A stretch of 47,625 nt of DNA from CAZQQN01 sp964549595 (GTDB lineage Bacteria > Bacteroidota > Bacteroidia > CAILMK01 > CAYYUA01): assembly GCA_964549595.1 (NCBI GenBank), contig CAZJWK010000009.1, positions 1 to 47,625 on the forward strand. Direction: 5' to 3'. A program made the translations under genes and the position numbers. Numbering within the stretch: the first letter of the stretch is position 1; each line of letters starts with the position of its first letter. The notes under the pieces are model-generated. The model had not been told where the DNA came from and did not search any database. It worked only from the letters and a program-made list of their open reading frames with translations. Positions 42,042 to 47,625 of this stretch are shown here, piece by piece.

Positions 42042-42854
42042 CTAAATCATCCGGATTAAGTGCTTCATAATGAAAGTCATGCGGGGCTCAATGTCATTGG
42101 CTGCGGCAATCACATCTTCCAGGGTAACCGGCTCAAGCACCTCATGAAAACCCTCATCAGTAATCGCCGACATAGCGAAACAGGGCACATGCATTTGATT
42201 AGCCACCAAAACTTCAGGAATTGTGGACATCCCTATCGTATCAGCCCCAATTGTGCGGATCCATTTATACTCAGCCTGCGTTTCCAAATTCGGCCCCTGA
42301 ATACTGGCATAAACCCCGGTATGGATTTTCATGTCGTTTTCTTCGGCAATTCGGACAGCTTTCTGGATCCAATCCTTTTTGTAAGGTTCACTCATGTCGG
42401 GAAAACGGTCTCCCAGCTCATCAATATTTTCACCCCGAAGCGGACTATCCGGTAAAAGGTTAATGTGGTCGTTAAGGATCATCATGTCCCCTGTTTTCAT
42501 TTCAGGATTGACCGAGCCACAAGCGTTTGATAAAAACAAACCCTTTATTCCCAATAATTTCATGACCCGGACCGGGAAAGTCAGGGCTTGCATACTGTAT
42601 CCTTCGTAGTAATGGAATCGGCCCTGAAGTGCTACTATTTGCTTACCGCCAAGCTCGCCCATTACCAACTGACCCTGGTGACTCTGGACCGTTGAAACCG
42701 GAAAATGGGGTAATTCCGAATAATTGAATGTCTTTTCGACCTTTACTTCGTTAACCAATGCCCCCAAGCCCGTTCCAAGAATAACCCCGTATTCGGGATT
42801 CGTATCACTTCTTTCCTGAATGTAATGGGCGGTTTCTTTGATTTTTTCGTACAT
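42042..42854 (-). CDS. Purine-nucleoside phosphorylase (trimeric type)
   Basis: 270-residue salvage enzyme that phosphorolyses inosine and guanosine to free base plus ribose-1-phosphate. Motifs of the trimeric (PNP-II) family are present: ILGTGLGALV, TVQSHQGQLV, LQGRFHYYEGYS, SNACGSVNPEMKTGDMMILN and AMSAITDEGF. Full length. Its ATG at 42854 lies 50 bp inside the end of lpxK in another frame. No later Met keeps the phosphate loop, so the overlap is genuine and implies translational coupling. Confidence 0.94.
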   Translation of the reverse strand: MYEKIKETAHYIQERSDTNPEYGVILGTGLGALVNEVKVEKTFNYSELPHFPVSTVQSHQGQLVMGELGGKQIVALQGRFHYYEGYSMQALTFPVRVMKLLGIKGLFLSNACGSVNPEMKTGDMMILNDHINLLPDSPLRGENIDELGDRFPDMSEPYKKDWIQKAVRIAEENDMKIHTGVYASIQGPNLETQAEYKWIRTIGADTIGMSTIPEVLVANQMHVPCFAMSAITDEGFHEVLEPVTLEDVIAAANDIEPRMTFIMKHLIRMI

Positions 42855-43917
42855 AATTTATAATGCTTTGATCAAAATTTTGCGTTTCCTCGGTTTCATG
42901 AAAACCCGTTTGAATAGGTAAGTAATACAACGGAAGTTGCCTGAATTTTTTCTCTATTTCCAGATTTTCTAACCTTCTGGCATCCTTCTCGGTTGTCACT
43001 ACGGCCTTTTCCTTCACAAAAATGTCTTTATACCGCTTCGCCACTTTTTTGTAAGCCTTTTCAGTAAATGTTTTATGGTCGGCAAATTTAATCAATTCAA
43101 GGGCTTTGCATTTACGTTCCAGGTAGCTCTTAAGCGGTACCGGATTGGCAATTCCGGTAAATAATACCAGCTTATAGTCTTCAAAGGCTTTTACCGGATA
43201 AACTTTTTCCGGATCATTGTAATTTATAAAATCCCCGTATGTAATATAGGAAAAGTACAAATCCTGGTGATTAAGGGGTTTGATTTCTTCTTTCAGCCTA
43301 CCCACTTCAAAAGGTGATAAAACCGTCAGAGACTTGGTCACCACAATCATATCAGCCCTTTTTTTACTGGTTTTGGGTTCCCGAAGCGAACCAGCCGGAA
43401 GGAGAAAATCTTCAGAGAAAGGCTTGGAATATTGAGTAGTGAGGATGTTTAATCCGGGCTTGACATAACGATGCTGGTAAGCATCATCCAAAATGATCAC
43501 ATCCACTTTGGGCATTTCACTAACCACCTTCCGAACACCTTTTAACCGGCTTTTAGAAACTATGACGGGTACATCCGGAAATTTTTTTTTGAGCTGATAC
43601 GGTTCATCACCAATTTCCGAGGCCGTATGGCCCTGTTCAACCACGACAAGACCCTTTTTGTCCCGCTTATACCCCCGGCTAATAATGGCAGGCAAAATAT
43701 TTTCGCCTTGTAACAAATCGATCAAGTATTCAGCAAGTGGGGTCTTACCGGTTCCCCCTGTCGAAAGGTTTCCGATGGAAATGATAGGGATATCAAAGGA
43801 CCGCTCCGGTAAAATCCCAATGTTAAAAAGCAGGTTTCTGAAACGTATAGCCAGGCCATAGAGCAGGGAGAAAGGAATTAATATGAGCCGAAGGAGAAAT
43901 TTCACGGGATTTAACAC
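42805..43917 (-). CDS. lpxK: Tetraacyldisaccharide 4'-kinase LpxK
   Basis: 370-residue inner-membrane-associated kinase that adds the 4'-phosphate to the lipid A disaccharide. An N-terminal amphipathic/hydrophobic helix is followed by Walker A GTGKTPLAEYL and the conserved ISRGYKRDKKGLV, DVIILDDAYQHRYVK and LLPAGSLREP segments. Likely GTG start at 43917, or GTG at 43905. The basic C-terminal tail (KNQRNRPLHSGKK) is encoded in the overlap with pnp. It shows that the organism makes lipid A. Confidence 0.93.
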   Translation of the reverse strand: MLNPVKFLLRLILIPFSLLYGLAIRFRNLLFNIGILPERSFDIPIISIGNLSTGGTGKTPLAEYLIDLLQGENILPAIISRGYKRDKKGLVVVEQGHTASEIGDEPYQLKKKFPDVPVIVSKSRLKGVRKVVSEMPKVDVIILDDAYQHRYVKPGLNILTTQYSKPFSEDFLLPAGSLREPKTSKKRADMIVVTKSLTVLSPFEVGRLKEEIKPLNHQDLYFSYITYGDFINYNDPEKVYPVKAFEDYKLVLFTGIANPVPLKSYLERKCKALELIKFADHKTFTEKAYKKVAKRYKDIFVKEKAVVTTEKDARRLENLEIEKKFRQLPLYYLPIQTGFHETEETQNFDQSIINYVRKNQRNRPLHSGKK

Positions 43918-43931
43918 TTTTTAACAAGCTC

Positions 43932-43939
43932 CAAATTTA
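43932..43939 (-). promoter_or_regulatory. Candidate -7 box for lpxK-pnp
   Basis: TAAATTTG on the minus strand is a full TAnnTTTG match 14 bp upstream of the GTG at 43917. It would leave almost no leader, which instead favours the GTG at 43905. No -33 box at proper spacing. Confidence 0.3.
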
Positions 43940-44100
43940 GCGAAATATCACCAAACAGCCATTAAATAGCCATAGTACGGGTTTTGAAAAATAAGGAAAT
44001 CCATACTTTTCGTAGCTAAGGGCATGCGATAGCCATGCAAAGTTTTTGATATCCAATAACAAACAACCAACCACTTATCCCTTTTATCCTTTAAAATGCT

Positions 44101-44108
44101 TAACTTTG
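44101..44108 (+). promoter_or_regulatory. Candidate -7 box for the nif3-like operon
   Basis: TAACTTTG is a full TAnnTTTG match. Transcription would begin near 44115, about 30 nt before the ATG at 44145. No TTTG at -33. The rest of the divergent region 43918-44144 shows nothing further. Confidence 0.35.
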
Positions 44109-44144
44109 CACGTTTATAAACCATCCAGCAAGAAGGATTAATCA

Positions 44145-45260
44145 ATGCAAATCAGGGAGATTACTGATTTTCTGGAATCCAAAGCGCCTTTACACCTGCA
44201 AGAATCTTTTGACAATTCCGGGTTACTGATTGGGCGGGCTGACCAAGTGTTAAACGGGGCTTTATGCTGTCTTGATGTAACCGAAGATGTAATTGAGGAA
44301 GCCATCAATAAGGGATGTAATTTGGTTTTGGCTCACCACCCTTTGATTTTTGACAGCATTTACCAGTTAAATGGCAAAAACCATGTAGAAAGAGCGGTAA
44401 AAAAGGCCTTAAAAAATGATGTGGCTGTTTATGCTGCTCACACGAACTTAGACAACACTTCCTCTGGGGTTAATGCCAAAATAGCAGAAAAACTGGCTAT
44501 TAAAAATCCAGAAATCCTTCGGCCTAAAAAGGAGGTATTGAAAAAACTTGTTACTTTCTGTCCGAATATGAATTCTCAAAGCGGAGAATATTACCCCGGT
44601 ATCATTAGGCAAGCCTTGTTCAATGCCGGTGCGGGGAAGATTGGTAATTATGACCAAACATCCTTCAATGTGCAGGGTAAAGGCACTTTCAGGGCCCCTG
44701 AAACTTCCAGGCCATTTGCCGGAGAAAAAGAAAGGATGCATGTTCAGGATGAAATCCGGATTGAAACGGTTTTTCCAGCTTATTTGCAATCCCGGGTGAT
44801 AAAGACGCTAATGGACACACATCCTTACGAGGAGGCGGCTTATGATGTTTACCCGCTTGACAATGCCTTTGTACCGACCGGTTCGGGTATGATCGGTGAA
44901 CTTGAAAGTCCTTTAGCGGAAAAACCATTTCTTGATCACGTAAAAACGCAAATGCAAGCCTCTGTCATTCGGCACACAGCTCTCACGAACCAAAATATAC
45001 AAAAGGTCGCTTTCTGCGGCGGAGCAGGAAGGTTTCTCTTGAAAGACCCTGTTCACCAAGGAGCAGATGCTTTTATTACAGCAGACTTTAAATACCATGA
45101 TTTTTTTGATGTTGAAGACCAATTGCTGCTTGCAGACATTGGTCACTACGAAAGTGAACAATTTACCATCGACTTATTGTATGGTTGGTTGAAAGAAGCA
45201 TATCCGGATTTAGATCTGTATAAAACTGAGTTAAACACAAACCCAATTCATTACTTATGA
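44145..45260 (+). CDS. Nif3-like dinuclear metal centre protein
   Basis: 371 residues, the long Nif3/YqfO type with a PII/CutA-like domain inserted in the middle (about residues 125-235). Metal ligands are conserved: AHHPLIFDS, AAHTNLDNTSSGVN and ADIGHYESEQFT. The family forms hexameric toroids with two metals per subunit; it is often annotated as a GTP cyclohydrolase 1 type 2 homologue, but the real function is unsettled. It overlaps the zinc-ribbon gene by four bases (ATGA) and diverges from lpxK. Confidence 0.92.
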   Translation: MQIREITDFLESKAPLHLQESFDNSGLLIGRADQVLNGALCCLDVTEDVIEEAINKGCNLVLAHHPLIFDSIYQLNGKNHVERAVKKALKNDVAVYAAHTNLDNTSSGVNAKIAEKLAIKNPEILRPKKEVLKKLVTFCPNMNSQSGEYYPGIIRQALFNAGAGKIGNYDQTSFNVQGKGTFRAPETSRPFAGEKERMHVQDEIRIETVFPAYLQSRVIKTLMDTHPYEEAAYDVYPLDNAFVPTGSGMIGELESPLAEKPFLDHVKTQMQASVIRHTALTNQNIQKVAFCGGAGRFLLKDPVHQGADAFITADFKYHDFFDVEDQLLLADIGHYESEQFTIDLLYGWLKEAYPDLDLYKTELNTNPIHYL

Positions 45261-46030
45261 CAGAAACAAAGACTAAAAAAAGCACGCAAGAAAGTTTAAG
45301 GGAGCTATTCGAGCTTCAACTTATTGATAGGAAATTGGATAAAATTCGTGCCATACGAGGAGAATTGCCCATGGAGGTACAGGACCTGGAAGATGAAATC
45401 GCAGGCCTTCAAACACGTATTCAAAAATTGGATGACAAAATTGAAGAGCTCAACGAAAACATCCAGGAAAAAAAGAACACCATTAAAGAAGCGCAGGATC
45501 TGAAACAAAAGTATGAAAGCCAGCAAAATAACGTGAAGAATAACCGTGAATACCTGGCGCTTTCCAAGGAAATTGAATTGCAGGATTTAGAGGTGATGGC
45601 TTCTCAAAAGAAAATCAAAGATTTGGAAGGGGAATTAAAGGAAAACGAGAACAAGAAAGAAGAAGCTGAAAAGGAGCTCGAAGAAAAAAACAAGGAACTC
45701 GAAGAAAAAAAGGAAGAGCTGGATAATATTATTGCCGAAACCGAAAAGGAGGAGAAGGAATATGAGGATTTGCGGGAAAAAACCATTGAAAAAATCGGAG
45801 AACGATTGGTTAATGCTTATGACCGCATCCGTAGCACATTTAAAAACGGCTTAGCTGTAGTAACTATTCACAGGGATTCATGTGGAGGTTGCTTCAGCGA
45901 TGTGCCCCCTCAACGCCAATTGGATGTCGCTAAATATAAAAGCATTATCATTTGCGAAAATTGTGGTCGAATATTGATTGATCAGGAATTAGCGGAAGAA
46001 GTTCAGCAAGCATTGAACATAGAGCTTTGA
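45257..46030 (+). CDS. Coiled-coil zinc-ribbon protein (C4 type)
   Basis: 257 residues: a long coiled coil (about 15-180, Glu/Lys-rich) and a C-terminal four-cysteine zinc ribbon (CGGCFSDVP and CENCGRILID). It resembles the CT398/FlgZ-like family often found beside nif3-like genes; a nucleic-acid or protein-export chaperone role has been suggested for relatives but is not proven. Cytosolic. Coupled to the Nif3-like gene by ATGA and followed by a strong terminator. Confidence 0.88.
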   Translation: MTETKTKKSTQESLRELFELQLIDRKLDKIRAIRGELPMEVQDLEDEIAGLQTRIQKLDDKIEELNENIQEKKNTIKEAQDLKQKYESQQNNVKNNREYLALSKEIELQDLEVMASQKKIKDLEGELKENENKKEEAEKELEEKNKELEEKKEELDNIIAETEKEEKEYEDLREKTIEKIGERLVNAYDRIRSTFKNGLAVVTIHRDSCGGCFSDVPPQRQLDVAKYKSIIICENCGRILIDQELAEEVQQALNIEL

Positions 46031-46067
46031 ATTTCCTTTAACCAAATCGGTATTCGTAAATAAAATG

Positions 46068-46094
46068 AGCCCGCTTTGCGGGCTTTTTATTTTT
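46068..46094 (+). terminator. Rho-independent terminator after the zinc-ribbon gene
   Basis: A 7-bp stem AGCCCGC (46068-46074) with GCGGGCT (46078-46084), a TTT loop and the run TTTTTATTTTT. It ends the nif3-zinc-ribbon transcript and abuts the start codon of the next gene at 46095, with no room for a separate promoter in between. Confidence 0.85.
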
Positions 46095-47585
46095 ATGGTC
46101 AGGGTTATCGGTATGATTATTTTGTTCGGGCTATTTCCTTTTTTAGGGGAAGCCAAATTTGTTTATAACCACACCTGCAAGCGGGCCCATCTCGCTTTGC
46201 TTCAGTATGAGCTCCAAAAAGCGAAGAACCTTTTAAGCCTTGAAAAGAAACTAAACCCGGATAATTTAATCCCCAATTACCTGACCAATTACGTGGATTT
46301 TTACAAAATGGCTGCCTATGAGGATCCGGATGTTTATGATACCCTGGAGGAGCATATCGAAAACCGGCTTCGCAAATTAAGGAATGGCCCCAGTAATTCC
46401 CCATTCTATTATTTTAGCCGGGCAGAAATACAGTTGCATTGGGCATTAATTCAAGTTAAAGCTGGAGATTGGTGGTATGCCGGAAAAGACTTTTACGATG
46501 CTTATCAGTTATTAAAAACCACAAAGGAAAAGCACCCGGATTTTCTACCTGCCAAAAAGTCTTTATTGCCTGTTCGCGCTATGATTGGCACCTTGCCCCA
46601 ATCATATCAGTCCCTAATCAGTATTTTCGGGCTAAAAGGTAGCCTTTTAACTTCCATTGAGGCTTACAAGGATTATTTGCTTAAAATAGATAAAAGGCCA
46701 AAATGGGAAGCATACCACCAGGAAAGCCAAATTTTTTGGGCTTTTATGCAGTATCACCTCCTGAATCAGGAAAAAGAAGCCTGGAAAACCATTAAGGGAG
46801 CCACGAAGGATTATGCTTCTAATCCCGTTAGCGCTTTTACGCGGGCCAATATAGCCCTTAATATCCATAAAAACGAAAAGGCACTAAAAACCCTGAAGCC
46901 CTATAAAAGCACTGTACCACCAATTCCTCACCTGGATTACTTTCTGGGCATAGCCCTTTTACAGAAATTAGACCATGAGAGCCGTCATTACTTTGGCCGC
47001 TATATAAGGCATTTCAAAGGGAACAGTTACGTCAAGGATGCTTACCTGAAAATGGGATGGGCTGCTTTAATCAACGGCAATAAGACCTTTTACAAAAAAA
47101 GCAAGTATATGGTTAAGCACAAAAGCCAGGCCATCCGTTCAGTGGACAAACAAGCCATGAAAAAAACCGATCGTTACGACCAATCCAATCTTTACTTGTT
47201 AGAAGCACGGCTTTTATTCGATGGGGGCTATTACCAAAAGGCTTTAAAAAGGTTTGATCAAACACTTAAATGGGAAGGTAAGACCGCAGATAACAACCCT
47301 CAATTTAAAGAACATTTTTACCGACTGGGCAGAATTTATCAGGAAATGGAAAGGGATGAAAAAGCATTGAAAGCCTTCCAACACCTTAAAACAAAAGGTT
47401 TTAATTCCGAAAATTATTTCAAGCCCGCAGCCTATTACCAATTAGGGGTGATTTATGAAAAAAAGGAAAATTATGAAAAAGCCATCTCCCACTTTAAGCG
47501 GGTATTGGAATACGAAGATTACCCTTATGAAAATTCATTTTCTCAAAAGGCCAAAGCCGGCATAAAACGTTTAAAAGAAAAATAG
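46095..47585 (+). CDS. Secreted or periplasmic TPR protein
   Basis: 496 residues from ATG 46095: a signal peptide (MVRVIGMIILFGLFPFLGEA) and helical repeats, with clear tetratricopeptide repeats in the C-terminal third (EHFYRLGRIYQEMERDEKAL, AYYQLGVIYEKKENYEKAIS). The N-terminal two-thirds is helical but not clearly TPR. The frame opens at ATG 46065, but that start sits in the preceding terminator hairpin and would spoil the signal peptide. Function unknown; probably a scaffold for an envelope complex. Transcription must read through, or start within, the terminator. Confidence 0.75.
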   Translation: MVRVIGMIILFGLFPFLGEAKFVYNHTCKRAHLALLQYELQKAKNLLSLEKKLNPDNLIPNYLTNYVDFYKMAAYEDPDVYDTLEEHIENRLRKLRNGPSNSPFYYFSRAEIQLHWALIQVKAGDWWYAGKDFYDAYQLLKTTKEKHPDFLPAKKSLLPVRAMIGTLPQSYQSLISIFGLKGSLLTSIEAYKDYLLKIDKRPKWEAYHQESQIFWAFMQYHLLNQEKEAWKTIKGATKDYASNPVSAFTRANIALNIHKNEKALKTLKPYKSTVPPIPHLDYFLGIALLQKLDHESRHYFGRYIRHFKGNSYVKDAYLKMGWAALINGNKTFYKKSKYMVKHKSQAIRSVDKQAMKKTDRYDQSNLYLLEARLLFDGGYYQKALKRFDQTLKWEGKTADNNPQFKEHFYRLGRIYQEMERDEKALKAFQHLKTKGFNSENYFKPAAYYQLGVIYEKKENYEKAISHFKRVLEYEDYPYENSFSQKAKAGIKRLKEK

Positions 47586-47625
47586 GGTAAAGAAGGTTAC
47601 GCCCTTCAATGACGGATTTTACCAC

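Noticed and set aside
46065..46094. ATG at 46065 as the start of the TPR protein
   Set aside because: It lies in the terminator hairpin and adds residues ahead of a well-formed signal peptide that begins at 46095.
1..47625. CRISPR arrays, prophage or intact insertion sequences
   Set aside because: No regularly spaced repeats, no transposase or integrase with inverted ends, and gene content and composition look uniformly chromosomal. The tRNA genes at 4023-4249 show no att-like duplication.

Overview
The window is chromosomal DNA of a member of the Bacteroidota, most likely a free-living Cytophagales-type bacterium. Evidence: gliding-motility genes gldA, gldF, gldG and gldH; a secreted protein with a type IX secretion (T9SS) C-terminal sorting domain; a Bacteroidota-type putative porin; menaquinone genes; RicT with a Bacteroidota-style N-terminal cysteine cluster; and several promoters of the Bacteroidota form (TTTG about 19 nt upstream of TAnnTTTG). 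Few genes have a Shine-Dalgarno sequence. Gene density and base composition are even. There is no CRISPR array, intact insertion sequence, prophage or obvious island. One 100-N assembly gap (17175-17274) breaks an FKBP-type isomerase gene.

Layout. 1-4250: 3' end of an unidentified gene, a zinc-independent quinone-oxidoreductase-like protein, YjbQ, S-adenosylhomocysteinase with its own promoter, long leader and terminator, a small conserved protein, and tRNA-Leu and tRNA-Arg. 4432-6297 (minus): ECF sigma factor, zinc anti-sigma factor and MeaB GTPase in one tight operon, preceded by a duplicated 18-bp element. 6517-13673 (minus): gldA-gldF-gldG-DUF4340-dnaN-pyrC. 13859-16596: a secreted metallophosphatase and a lipoprotein, convergent, with overlapping stop codons. 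16927-21497: broken FKBP gene, RluE-like pseudouridine synthase, glycosyltransferase, LptF/G permease and an uncharacterised protein. 21500-25974 (minus): START-like protein, then a coupled set CPBP protease-cdsA-glutamate dehydrogenase-psd for phospholipid synthesis. 26015-30139: dusB, then holB, ricT and gldH on the minus strand. 30204-33040: menD and an isochorismate synthase. 33204-34537: two tandem DUF4168-like exported proteins. 34609-37809 (minus): guaB, cobalamin adenosyltransferase, a lone ABC ATPase and gatC. 38225-41897: a DUF2795 protein, a putative porin and a T9SS-secreted LVIVD-repeat protein. 42042-47585: pnp and lpxK (overlapping by 50 bp) diverge from nif3-like, zinc-ribbon and TPR genes.

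Most genes serve housekeeping: nucleotide metabolism (pyrC, guaB, pnp), replication (dnaN, holB), envelope lipids (cdsA, psd, lpxK, LptF/G), quinone synthesis, tRNA modification and amidotransfer. Three groups reflect the phylum's surface biology: the Gld ABC transporter genes, GldH, and the T9SS cargo/porin pair. I found no strong case for a wholly new system. The best leads are regulatory: a decayed TPP-riboswitch-like leader before yjbQ, the ahcY leader, the duplicated element before the sigma factor, the palindrome replacing the -33 box of a lipoprotein gene, and a terminator sitting on the start of a TPR gene. Protein leads are the acidic tail on the DnaN clamp, the repeat-built DUF4168 pair and the coupled T9SS cargo/porin pair.
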